Source of the DNA: Mortierella sp. BCC40632
Lineage: Eukaryota > Mortierellomycota > Mortierellomycetes > Mortierellales > Mortierellaceae
NCBI GenBank assembly: GCA_011634665.1
Contig: WAEK01000001.1
Coordinates: forward strand, 883,501-947,500
Reading direction: 5' to 3'
DNA length: 64,000 nucleotides
In this document: positions 22,532-34,500 of the stretch, one piece after another
How positions within the stretch are numbered: position 1 is the first letter of the stretch
Layout: each line of letters begins with the position of its first letter
Notes under the pieces: generated by a model
The model's database searches: none
What the model was told of the DNA's origin: nothing
Seen by the model: only the letters and a program-made list of their open reading frames with translations
Translations under genes and position numbers: made by a program

Positions 22532-25376
22532 GATTTGATCCTTGGATTTTGATCACTCCTGCTCTCCTTGTCCAGATGAAGAACTGCAGCGATGGCCTGA
22601 AGGAGTGAGAGAGTGAGAGAGTAAGAGTGAGAGTGAGAGAGCAAGAGTGAGTAAGAAAAGGGAGAGAGCGAGAGATGAGAAAACCGAATGCGTGACGCGC
22701 AAAAGCAGTACCCCAGCAACACTTTGCTCTCTTACTCGTTAACTCGTACAACAATAAAGTTGATTTGTCCCCAGGAATGCAGGCGGGACAACCACGACTA
22801 GTCCGCGCGGGCACCCGTCTCAAAGTATCTAGTACAGTCTCAGGCACCTGTTAAGATGAGAACAAATACGAGCAAATATAGCAGCTAGCTATAATAGAGA
22901 GCACATAGCATTTGGTACTGTGGCGTCCAATAACACCCTCCGTGTTTTCATCAGTAGGTAACCAAGCAGGAGACGAGACTCATGTCTCCTGCTTTGAAAC
23001 AACGTTCGTTCAAAGTTCCCATAGACCCCGATTATGTCACTAGAAGTGTAGCCGATCGCTGCCAGATGCAAGAGAGTTTTGAAGTCGGAAGAGGAGGGTG
23101 CACTCAAGGTGCCAAAGTTCAAAGTTGGAAAGGAAAGGGGTGGTGGACCAGAGGACGATAGGGGTTGACAGGAGGCTTCTACCCAAGCCTCGACTCTCTC
23201 TCTCTCTCTCTCTTTCTTTATCTCTCAATCGTTCACTGTATTATCAAGTAAAAAGAGCGTGGGAGTGCTGAACGGGCAAGAGGCAGTGCATGGGGTGGGT
23301 AGAGACGGGCCCTGTTTGGTCAGATCAGTCATGACCTTAAATCGGCTTGAAAGTGCGTATGCTGTGTGTTTGCGTGTGTGTATGTGTGTGTGAATGTGTG
23401 TGAGAAAATGTGTGTGTCTGCCTGCTGACGGCGGGGCGCAGGAGAAGAAAAAGAAAAGAGCTCCCTCTCTCTCGACCGAGAACTCGGTCGGGGCCTTTTG
23501 CAGTGCGAAAAATTGCAGGAGACGGTGGAAGGATTGAAGAAGAGAAGGAAGGAGCGCGGGAAAGCCGCTTGTGACCCGCCCGGTCGCACGAGCACTTGCT
23601 CTTTCGCCTTTGAGCGACAACGGAAACACCAGCGGATCTCTCGAGTGCTGGGTCCCTTTCTCTTCACCCTCTCTCCTCTCCCACACACACACACTCCCTT
23701 TCTCGTTCTCGTGATCTTGCGCTCGTCATCCACACTTGTTCGCCTAAAAGCGCATTACTATTCCAGGCCCATTGCCTCAGCAATCATGGTCTGGGAATCG
23801 GTTTATGCGTTGGAGTAGCCAAAGCAGGCACACGTACAAGCCCAGTTCCAGTCGACCAACCGACAGGTTGCCGTTGTCCTTGAGGTGCGCGAGTCCTGGA
23901 TCGAGATCCTCGAAGTGAGCCTCCTTTGTTGTTTCCTTCTGTGCCGAAATACTGGACATGCTCGCTCACCCCGCCGTGGGGGGATTAGAGATACCGATAC
24001 AATCGATCTCACAGCCAGATGCAGTCAGCGTGAAAAACTCCTGCGATTGGTTGAGTTCCAACCTCGACGCACTGATGAAACCGCGCCACGGTCGCGCACA
24101 CAAACCGATTTTTGTTGCCAATCCTTCTCCAGCCTGACTCGGGGGAGGAAGAGAAGGTGCAACGATGACTGACCAGGAACCAGGAATGGTCGGGTTAAGG
24201 GTGGAAAAGGGTCGTTTCCACAAAGACGCAAGACCCCCGAGCCTTCCTTCTCGCTGCAGTGTCGATTGGACGTGCTGAAAGACCGTACTATGATTTTGAC
24301 CGTGCAGTAGCGAACACATGTTTACGTATGATGGTCATCACGTCGCCACTCATGAGTTCTATCGCGCCAGGAGCGAAATAAGGAGAAAAGAAGGGAGTAA
24401 AAAAAGGACGTGTTGTGTTGAGGGCGAGCCCCGGGATTTCAATGCAAAGATGATTAGGAGAAGGCAAAGCTGGTCAGGACTCGAGTAGCTGCTCTGCTTG
24501 CATCGCTTGCGATCCTAACCGAGCATCGCACAGTTTTCTGAGGCTGTGTATGGACGGGGAATTAGGCAATTGGGACCCTTTCATGGCTCTTTCACTCTCT
24601 GCCTTCTACTTCCACACCGAGCAGTTGAGATTCGCTTACTGCGATCCTGTTTTTCTAACTTTCGCTCGTTCGCTCTGATTTCTTGTCCAATGTTCTTGCA
24701 TCGATCTGGTATCTCGATGATTCTGTACTGGCGGTATATTCGCGCAGACTCTATGCAGTTGTGACAAGGAAAGAGCAAGAGTGTGAGAGTGTGAAAAGTG
24801 TGATGAGAAAGAAGGTAATGTTGGCCGCTGCGTACTTTTCCAAGAGCTCAAGAAAAAAAAAAAAAAAAGGCTGTGACCAGAGGCACTTTGGTATCAGCAA
24901 GGCCGATCTGCCTGCTGCCAGATTGCACTCTAAATCGTCACCTTGGGTCTCTGCGCCCCGCATCAGCTCATGGAGCAAGATCGCTTCGATCTTTAATTAC
25001 TATAAAATCCGTCCGCTCAGCCCAGTACAACCGCTCGAACAGCAAAAGAAAAAAAAAGTACATGCCAACCAGATAACCTTAACGGAGATAAACACGGGCA
25101 CCCCGATCCGCAAGATTCGTACACGCCAGTATATCATCATCTCCACCCTTTTTTCCAGCGGCGGCATCGACGTCAGGCAACAGGACACGGACGGGGCTCC
25201 ATCGCAACTACGTCAGGGACGCCGGTCAGACACGGTCCCCAGCAGCAAGCCCCCTCCTCCCCTTTGCCCATCCACTCCCACGGGCGGACCTGCGTCCGCA
25301 TAAATAGCGACGACTTTCCCTCCAACCCGACCTGCTTCTCTCTTTTTTCCCTTCCTCTCTCTCCTCTCTGTTGCAA
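22532..25376. other. long divergent spacer between GPI11 and the TKL kinase gene
   Basis: Nearly 2.9 kb without a supported gene. It includes GA-rich simple sequence at 22600-22690, GTGT repeats around 23370-23420, a short candidate exon at 23777-23959, and the kinase promoter with CATAAATAG at about 25300-25308 and a pyrimidine tract at about 25337-25373. Confidence 0.55.
23777..23959 (-). other. possible small exon or short ORF
   Basis: A 60-codon minus-strand frame starts MSSISAQKETTKEAHFEDL and continues through LKDNGNLSVGRLELGL to a hydrophobic segment. Its composition is more protein-like than neighbouring frames. A GTACGTG donor lies after LELG, so it could be a first exon. No convincing second exon and no family could be found, so chance is a real possibility. 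Confidence 0.2.
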
Positions 25377-28159
25377 ATGGGGAACCGCCTAACCACGATT
25401 TGCTCCGGAGATCAGCACTGCTGCCGATCTAAAAGGAAGGACGCCAAGGGGAAGAAGAGTATCCCTCGCAAACACATGCCCTGCCCTACTCTGCCCATTA
25501 CTCTTTCCACAACTCTGTCCGCTGCGCCGCCTGTTGTACTATCCACTGTACCATTCTCTCGTAAAACTCGTCGACGTCCTTCTTGTAAACCCTCCAGCTC
25601 CCTCCCACGGCCTTTGTCCTCCTCAACCGAGGACCCACCTTGTCACTCGGATATCCTCTACTCACCCGACGCCTCCACACTGCAAGGCAGCCAGATCGCC
25701 TCGACACTTGAGATATCCATCGCATCCAATCACCCGCCACCGAAGGCGACCTTTGCAGGCTCCTCTACAGCCGCCGAATCGAGCCACTTCAGCCACCTCC
25801 CGCCCTCGACCCTCCAACGTCTTGAAGGATCCCCTTTCCCCTCACGCACAGGCGAGGAGGCTCCACCAACATTAACAGCAACAGATAATTTCCTCCCTAA
25901 ACCTCGTCTTCATTGTCACACGCCCAAGTTCCTTAAGCGACTCTCCTCTTCAATCAAAAAACTCTCTTTCAAGTCGACTCGCAGGCGTCGTAGCCAGATC
26001 ACAGTCATCATCATCAGCCCTGTTGAGAGCAGTGACAGCCACAGGGACAACCACAGTATCAATAACGGTAGCAGTGTGAATAGTCAGGACTTTTCATCCG
26101 ACTCGAGCACTAGTGCCAGTGCTATCATCGACACAGGCAAACGAGGAAGGGTGCCAGAGTTCCTGACCCTCGAACAGGGTCTGGCACATTTCCCGAACCC
26201 ATTCACAGAAGAAGAGTGTAGGATGCTGGCCTCAAACGAGATTCCAGCGTCCGAGATTGAAAAGCTATCGACTGGTGTGGATGCTGGAGGGATGGGGATC
26301 ATCCACGTTGCCGAGTGGCGTGGAGTGAAAGTGGCGATCAAGGAGGCCTCGGCCCAAGTCATCTCAAAAGAGGTAAGCGTGCGAGCAACAATTAGAGGGA
26401 GAGAAACAGACATGGAAGAGGCAGGTACGAGGTTCTGGCCATTGGTCGAAACCTTGAGCCATGGAGGAAGTAAGGGATGTGAAGTGGGGACTGAGGAGAG
26501 GAAGTGGAATGGGTTAGTAAAAAAAAAAAAAAAAAAAAAAAAAGTGAATTGACCAGGAATCGCGAAGTCGCGTAAGCCCTTCTACAGCTCACCTGTCGCA
26601 CAGGATGGGGGAAGGCGGAAAGGAGTGAGTTGAGTGGAGTGGGTGAGATCTCAGCTCGCGACTGGAGCCAACAATGATGCATACATCAAGCATCCCACCT
26701 CCTTTTCTCGTATCGGCTCGTGCACCATGCAAAACAGAACGCCTGTCAGAGCCTGGATCTGTTTTTAAGTTGTGCCTTTGGTTTGGATTGTCACGCCCGC
26801 CTCTCTCTCTCGCTCGCTTGCTCGATTTTTCTCGCTGTTTCTTGTACTAAGCTCCTTGGCTTCCCCCGCTCCCTTCCTTCGTCGTACTTACATCACACCG
26901 CCTGCTCCCGTCTCTCCCCGTCAGGAACCTGCCAGTCATGGAGAATGGAAATATAACCTAATCGTCATCTTTTTGCTGCACTGCCCAACCCCTTTTCTAC
27001 CTATCATAGGTCGAGATCTACAACCGCATGAAGGGTTACGAGGGTGTTGTCCAATTCTACGGAGTCACCTATCCCCCTGGACTAAACAAGCTCTGTATCG
27101 TCACCAAGTACGCCGAGAACGGCTCGCTCTCTTGGTATCTCAAGGTCGCCTTTCACAACCTCACGTGGGCTCATAAGCTCCAGCTAGCTTCCCAAATCAC
27201 TTCAGGCATTGCTAGGCTGCATCAGGAAGGCATTTATCATCGTGACCTTCACGGAGGAAATATACTAATTGATTCACAGGGAAATGCGATGCTGGCCGAC
27301 TTTGGGACGAGTACTGTTATGGAAGAGCGTGTCACTCGGAGTATGGATGAATTTAAAATCAAGCCCCTTACGACCGAGGAAGGTGTTCAGCCCAAGTTTG
27401 TCAGTGGGCGAATGTCGATCGATGACGATGAGCATGAACAGCAGCAAAAACAACAGAGCCAGGAGTCATCAGGCAAAAAAAGTCTCTGTCAAGGTCTAGA
27501 CGCGCTTACTATCCGGGCGGTGACCGAGACCAGTTTGAACAGCATCCATCTAGACGACAAAAAGTCGGACGATGAAAAGACTTATCCGCTGATTGGGGTC
27601 ATGGCCTACATTGCACCGGAACGGTTCCGAAACCCGCGGTTCTTTGACGCCCGATGTGATATCTACTCATTAGGAGTACTTCTCTGGGAGTTGACGAGTG
27701 GCCATATTGCGTTTGCAAAGATGGCACAGGATGTCCAACTAGCTGTTGCAATTCTGAATGGGAAACGGGAACAGCCAATCGAAGGCACACCGCTGGCCTA
27801 TCAAGAACTGTATGAGCAATGTTGGGAGCCAATGCCTGAGGCTCGCCCATCGTTGGATGAGATCCTCTCTACGTTAGAAACAGTGCGGGAAAGCATGTCT
27901 GAAGAGCAGCTTGCGACTACGCGAGAACGGAGCATGGCTCATGATGATACAGGTATTTGATCACGATGTAGAACAACCTTGTGTACGATTTGACCAATGT
28001 GTGTGTGTATCCTTTCCCCTCTCCCTTATCAAAGGATTTAACGCATCTATTCAACCTATTCATTGTCCCATAGGCGCAGATTTTCAAGAATCACTCAGCA
28101 TCCCCCGACCAACATCGGACTACCAAAAGTACCTAGCCTTTACACAGGACAGGTTCTAA
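25377..28159 (+). CDS. TKL-like protein kinase with acylation-type N terminus
   Basis: Exons are 25377-26372, 27010-27953 and about 28074-28159, joining in phase to about 675 residues. The protein starts MGNRLTTICSGDQHCC, fitting N-myristoylation (Gly2, Thr6) with nearby Cys for palmitoylation, so membrane attachment is likely. A Ser/Pro/Thr-rich region of about 280 residues precedes the kinase. Visible motifs are the glycine loop DAGGMGIIHVAEW, VAIK lysine, HRDLHGGN catalytic loop, LADFGTS, YIAPERF and the CWEPMPEARP ending typical of tyrosine-kinase-like kinases. About 80 residues, largely polar with a Gln-rich patch, sit between DFG and APE where the activation loop should be. The catalytic residues are all present, so it is probably active, with Ser/Thr rather than Tyr specificity expected. 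Intron 1 is long (637 bases) and carries an A run. Confidence 0.85.
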
Positions 28160-29151
28160 AACAGCTCCCCATGGGGCATGCAACAGTAGGGTGCACGACA
28201 GCTGCAACCTCCTTTCCTCCCTTCTCTCTCTTCTTTCTCTTCTTTCCCTTCTCTTTCCCTGCCCCAGCCCCCTCTGCCCCATAGACATACTCCTCGCTCC
28301 TTACTTTTTTCTCCTTGACTTATGTACCTTGCTCTCTGTCCGCCCCCCAACTCGTCTCCTTTGCCTGTCTCCCTACTCGGTCCCTCACCTCCCGTTCAAC
28401 CTCACGCCCTCTTTTTTTTCTCCGCACCTTATTCCCGGTCGGGTTAGTATTACCGACCACAGACAAACCACTAGAGCATTAGATAGATTTTTTTTCTACA
28501 TTCCTTATTGTCATTCTCCCTACTCTCTTACCCCTTACCCTCTCGAAATCTGTACATTTCTTTGACAACTCTATCTGTTAGTGTATGCCACTTGCCCTCT
28601 ACATTGTATAGTATACCCTCGATTAAAGACAAGTGTGAGTGTACGTTACCTACAATACTATCCTGCCGACTGCATCCACAGTCGACAGCACTTTTTTTGT
28701 GGTGCAGGGTGCCACATCAGATAGCTCGTTGCCTTTCCTTCTCACTGGCCCAATCACATGAGTTGAGGAACACAGAATGACTGCGTGTAGGATCCACATA
28801 TTTCCTATCAAGAGAAAGAGAATACGTTGCAGAGAAAAGAGAGCCTGTTGCATCTTCAGAAATCAAGGCTTCAGAGACCACTAAGGCAAGAACAAACCTG
28901 TCATAGTGTGGACCAAACTCATGAGGTACCTTCTTTTCTTTTGTCGGGCCTTCCTCTCGACAAAGTATGATCTAGCGTTGCAAAGAATGAAGAAAAAAAA
29001 AAGGATATCTAGAAACAAAAGCGTTTAAATAGACCGGTTCCCAGAAGAGTCCTCTCGCTATCCCTACTTCAGTCGTCTATTCTCTGTTTCTAGTTTGCAA
29101 AGAGCGCTATCCATTTTATTTCCAAAACCCCTGGGGCCTGAGCCTGACTGA

Positions 29152-29187
<36 letters not shown>

Positions 29188-29422
29188 CGACTGACCCCCC
29201 TCCCCTCCCTCTCTCTCAGGCATCTTTATTTATTTATTTTGTTCCCCTTCTTTCTTTTCTCACGCCAAACACATACTTTTTTCTCGTCAACAAGCAGAGC
29301 CCGCAATCGCCAAAGGGCATTTAGGTACCAGCCGTTGAACCTACAGTCGACAGACCCGACTAACCTAATCCAAAAAAAAAAAAAAAAAACAACAACAACA
29401 ACAGCCTAAAAAAGAAAAAAAA
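28160..29422. other. spacer between kinase and membrane-protein genes
   Basis: No gene recognised. CT-rich sequence (28200-28460) lies in the probable kinase 3' UTR. A run of A at about 29155-29184 and CAA repeats (29390-29402) lie just upstream of the next start. Confidence 0.55.
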
Positions 29423-31033
29423 ATGACAAACACTAGATCGCGACAAAAGTCATCGGCGGCGCCGACGCCAGCATTACGCCTTCCAACAAGATCAGATCGA
29501 TCCCCTCCAATCGGTCGTCCATCTTCAAGTTTCTCAGAGATTATTGACCAATATGCATCTTCTGATCATGTCTCGAAGACCTTGCAAGACGACTCCTCCA
29601 GTGAGGGCGAGACATCAAGCTTTCACTCGGGTCGCAGTTGCTCAGATACAGACGAATCTGCAGCAGAAACAAGTCCCCAGCCCACTGATCATGACAGAAC
29701 GAACAGGAGTCGCAGCAACAGCAACAGCAACAGCAACATAAACAGCAACATAAACCTGAACAGCGACTCTAGTAGCAATGGTGACACCAATGACAGTGGA
29801 GACTCGGACACACCTTCAGCAACGAACCATCTATCCTCTCCTACCCAACCCGAGTGGACACGTATGGATCTTCATTCAGCCCTCCGATCCCTGCCAAACC
29901 GAATCCGTCAGAGTTGTAATCTGACAAAACTTCAATTGCATCTGGGTCAACTTCGGTACGGGATCTTGACAGGAGCATGTCTTCTCCTGATCCTTGATTG
30001 TGCTCATATCCGTCAGATCCATCGGACTTGGACCAAAACTGGCTGGCTTCCTTACCCGTTCAGTCGTTTCCTGGACAAGGCATTGCCAAGAGCAATGGAT
30101 GAGGATCCACTCACGCCTGTGACTGAGGCCGCCATGCATCCATATTATGCGATGCTCCTTATCCCGGACCTGTGGACAATCTTTATGTATGTCTATATCC
30201 TATTTGGTCGAAAGTGCACAGACCGTACTTTTCATTTTGTCTTGAGGTTCCTCTTCTCGACAGGGTTAGTCCTTTTGTTGCTTTGGTATCCTATTTCGGA
30301 AATGGTTCGGGTGGGACAATTCCATCGACGGATTTATGGTCTCTTGGGAATGGGCTTTTTGCGTGGTCAACGATATTCGACCAAAACTGTGAGCACATCC
30401 TCTCCTGTGACCACAGTCCTAGCAACTGCGACCGACGCCGCCAACAAGGGTGGTCGTGCCTTTTTGTTTAATTTCTTTCAAAGAAACCACTCCACTCAGA
30501 GTGGTCCTCCCCAATCCTACCGTGGCAACACTCCTCCTCTTGAATCCTGGATAGATCGAGTTAAGCGTGGCGAGGTCACCGAAGGACATGGTGCCATGGC
30601 TCCGCATGGATCTTCGCTTCTAGCCCGTCTTGTGATCCGGGCGGCTCATTGGCATGACCGGTACCTCGGCGCAGGTTCAGTTAGCAACATGTCCAGTACC
30701 ACTACTCTGGGTGGAACCCCCACAATCGTTGCAACAGCAGTCGCAGCAGCAGCAATAGGCACTGGCCCCAAATCAAGTCCAAGTGTGGCCCTAGACCAAG
30801 GATCAAGTTTTCCCCTTGGCCGTCACCGCCCTCGTATAGACGACTCCATGTCTTTGGACGACATCCCCTCTGCGAGTTCAGTCTATTTTTGCTATAGTGG
30901 TCATGAAGACCAAGCCCCAGACATGTCCTTTATCAATTGTGGGGTGTACAGGACTCGAAGTCTTTTTGCTCTGGTTTTGGCGTTTGCAATTGTTGGTGAA
31001 TTAGCCTACACGTTCTACACTCGCGATCGCTAG
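29423..31033 (+). CDS. multipass membrane protein of unknown function
   Basis: A single uninterrupted frame of 536 codons starts at an ATG in an A-rich context and is the only intronless long gene in the window. I do not recognise the family. Residues 1-145 are Ser/Asn/Asp-rich and disordered. Hydrophobic segments are LRYGILTGACLLLILDCAHI (about 174-193), YAMLLIPDLWTIFMYVYILF (about 240-260), FLFSTGLVLLLLWYPISEMV (about 270-290) and the C-terminal SLFALVLAFAIVGELAYTFY (about 512-531). A roughly 210-residue hydrophilic region separates spans 3 and 4. Four spans would place both ends on the same side. No catalytic motif was seen. Expression is plausible because an AATAAA lies at about 31159. 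Confidence 0.75.
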   Translation: MTNTRSRQKSSAAPTPALRLPTRSDRSPPIGRPSSSFSEIIDQYASSDHVSKTLQDDSSSEGETSSFHSGRSCSDTDESAAETSPQPTDHDRTNRSRSNSNSNSNINSNINLNSDSSSNGDTNDSGDSDTPSATNHLSSPTQPEWTRMDLHSALRSLPNRIRQSCNLTKLQLHLGQLRYGILTGACLLLILDCAHIRQIHRTWTKTGWLPYPFSRFLDKALPRAMDEDPLTPVTEAAMHPYYAMLLIPDLWTIFMYVYILFGRKCTDRTFHFVLRFLFSTGLVLLLLWYPISEMVRVGQFHRRIYGLLGMGFLRGQRYSTKTVSTSSPVTTVLATATDAANKGGRAFLFNFFQRNHSTQSGPPQSYRGNTPPLESWIDRVKRGEVTEGHGAMAPHGSSLLARLVIRAAHWHDRYLGAGSVSNMSSTTTLGGTPTIVATAVAAAAIGTGPKSSPSVALDQGSSFPLGRHRPRIDDSMSLDDIPSASSVYFCYSGHEDQAPDMSFINCGVYRTRSLFALVLAFAIVGELAYTFYTRDR

Positions 31034-31349
31034 GTCGGCTATGGAGTAGACTCTTTTCTTTCCATCTTTCCCGTTCCTTTTCTCTCTTTTTCTCCTTTGC
31101 GCCCATAGAGCGGGTCTAGACTTGTGATTTTTACATCTTCCACCGAAAGCCTAGGTCTCAATAAAGCAATCAAATCTATTTGCACTTTTCTTTTTCTTTT
31201 TTCTTTTTCTTTTTTTTTTTATTAATGCTACGGCTATGACGACTACTAGAACTACTCGAACGATCTAGCTGGCTTGATTACACTCTAAGCACCTGTAACT
31301 TGTCAACCTACCAATACCAATCAATGAAGCACAAAGGATAGGAAAATGG
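31034..31349. other. convergent 3' spacer
   Basis: Contains AATAAA near 31159 in the orientation of the upstream membrane-protein gene and a T-rich run at about 31190-31220. It holds no gene. Confidence 0.6.
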
Positions 31350-31484
31350 CTAATCATGTGCTTGGGGTGGTGAGGTACTGCCCGTGAGATGGTTGGTAAA
31401 TTCTCTCAACACATTCTCTAGTTCTTCCTTTCGAAGCGGTTTACTATTGCGTAAAAGAAATAGGGTTTTTGGTTAGTCCTAATG

Positions 31485-31529
<45 letters not shown>

Positions 31530-34500
31530 TGTCCACTACCCTTACCTGATATAGTCATTCATGCCGGCTGCAATGCACTTTTCGCGATCTCCAGGCATAA
31601 CACAAGCTGTCATGGCAATGATATATGGTCGATCGGGCAAACCATCCGAGAGATGCTCTCGAATATATCCTGACGTATCTAGTCCATTCATCTTGGGCAT
31701 CCAAATATCCAAAAAGATAAGGTCATACGGCACATAATGCTTCTTGTTCTCAGAAGATGGCCCCAAAAGTGGAACATGCTCCGTCGGTGACAAAGGTGCT
31801 TCACTCCGTCCAGATTCGCTTTCCAACAGACTCACTCCCGAGTCTATTTCATGGCTAGGACTGCCGCCATCACTACTGCCACTTCCGACTTGACCTATTC
31901 CAAAGGTTCGACCACCAATGTAATTCAAATCTTGAGATCGAAGCAACTCCACCTTCTTGGCAATCAACTCGACAGCCTCTAGCCCATTGTTGGCTGTGTC
32001 AGGTTCAACCCCTAACCGTGCCAACATCTTGGACACGACCTTCAAGTTCACGGGATTGTCATCCACTACGAGTACCTTGACCTTGGACAGTTTCTTGGCC
32101 GTAGAACAGGTCGCTGCTGCAACAGCTGCCATCGATGGAGATGTGTATCCTCCAGGGATACCATTGGCAGCAGAATCAGGTCCACCCAACGCACAGTTAG
32201 GCTCCGTCTTTCGGCGCGAACCGCGATGATTGGCGGATGATCGGGCCTTGGCAGCTGCCGCCCTGGCTTTCAAGCTGCTTTTGAGCGGCTTCTTGGGCTC
32301 GGTTTGAGGTTGAGCTCCAGTACCATTTTCTTCCGATATGGATTCATTGACTTCCGTGGATACAGTCGCATTCGCTGCTGCCTTGGATCGATTGGCAGCA
32401 ATATTTGGAATATCCTTGGGTAAGTTCATGGGCGGCAACGTGTCAATGGCCTGCATGAAGGCAGGTGAAGGATACGTGACAGATCGGATCGGTGCCGCAG
32501 GAAGACCAAGGTGGTCCTTGGTTGATTTCTTGGTCGATCCTTCTTCTTCATCCTCCTCATTTATAGTCTCCTCACCTGTAGCATCAGTACCATTGACTTT
32601 TCCTCCACCTACTCCGCCTGATGCATTGAGCATCGAGTCAACTGCAGCTGTCATAGCGCTATCCAGGGCCGACTCGTGCTCGTCGTCAAAGATAATCTCC
32701 ATCTCATTAGGTTTCTCAACAAGAGTCTGAAGGACCTTTGAGTGTCGGATTGGCTTGGTGAAATACACAGGCACCGCAAATAGTCCTCTGAAAGCTCGAC
32801 GACGGCCACGGCCGCCGTGCGACTGGTGATGATGAGGCAAATATCGGGAAGAGAGCTCAGCCAGAGGTGTTGTCTCATTATCGCTTCCACTACTAAAGTA
32901 TCCAGCGCGGGTAATCGAGATGGCTGGCGAAAGAGCCGGTGCAGATAATCCATCAATGCTGCTGATCGAAGGCTCGTAGCCATAGCTTGTGCCATTAAAG
33001 AGGAGATGACCACCTTGAGGGACCAACAAGTTCCCAATGGACCCTCGGCGTGAGCTTTGTTGCGTGGTCATGTGTGACTTCTCAGGAGCCATGACAGAGG
33101 CCATATGTAAATCAGATTGAGGCGCAAACGGCATTCCACCACTTGGACCAACCTCTGTACTACTAGGGTGCAGGGGCTCTTGGGAGCTAGCTGCACGAAG
33201 AGTCGTTTGACCACTGACAGAGGTGTCGTCCCCAGCATCACTGCTCGAGATTCGTTGACCGCTCCATCTTGAACCCTCACGACGAGTTCGTCCGTGGTAT
33301 GTCGTGGATACCTCTACTGCAGACTTTACATCTCTGTAGTTCTTGAAAAGGATCACCGTGATCGGCTCTGGTCCATCCAGTTGCTGTTCGCCCATATCTG
33401 TGATCGGGATCCGCTCTTTGAGCAATGAAGACCGGATAACATCCAAGAGTCCCTCTTGTGTCGAGGAAACTGAGTTGTTGAGATCCGTCTCGATGATGAG
33501 AGCCTCCATCTTGGCCCGAGGATCGTCCTGAGAGGCATTCTCCTTGTCTCCCGGGTCTGAACTCTGTAAATATGGAATCACCTCATCGCTCTTCATAATT
33601 TGAACCTTACGCATATTCCATGAGTCTGTCCGTTTCTTCCATGCCTCTCGTCCAACGGCAGAATCATCAATAATGATCAATTTCTTGTCGACCAGTTTTG
33701 ACATTCCAAATTGCTCCTCGTAGGTTTGACATCCAGCAGGGCTGTCCAGGGTCGCGTTGAAGAAGAAGGTGGAACCAATGTCAACCTTACTCTTGACCCA
33801 CATACTGCCGCCCATCATTTCACTCAGTCGTTTGCTGATCGCCAATCCAAGTCCTGTGCCCCCATATTCTCGAGTAGTACTTTCGTCCACCTGAGAGAAG
33901 CTTGTAAATAGTTTGTCGAACCGATCTGAAGGAATGCCGACTCCCGTATCCTTGACTGCAAACAAAAGCTTAACAGGCTTTGTATTGAGTGGCGCCTGGA
34001 TACCGTTGATGAGTTGACCAGGGTCGATCTTGGCACCATTCGGTCCGGTGACGTGTTCCTCAATCGTCTTGAGACCTGCTGGACCAGCTATGTTGGCATG
34101 GCTTGGTCTCGAGACCCCCTCTGGGCGACGCTTTGAAGAGGACTGATGCGCAGATGAAGATGTGTTGGATCTCAATACAGGCGTAGGTGGCATCAACCTT
34201 GTTGGATCGGCCTTGTAGCCCCTTTCAGGTTCGCCATCACCTTCAAACTTGACACCATGAAGCGGTTCCAGAGCGACAGAGACATGGATTGTTCCTTCCT
34301 TTGTGAACTTGACAGCATTGCTCATGAGATTCAACAGGATCTGTCGGAGTCGGGTCACGTCGCCCATGATCTCGACTGGACATTTCCGATCGATCTCATA
34401 TATAAGACTCAATTTCTTTGTTGTGGCCTGGGCGCTGATTAGATTAACAGCGGACTCAATAACAAAGCTGAGATCTAACAATCGGTTCTCAAGCTTCAGC

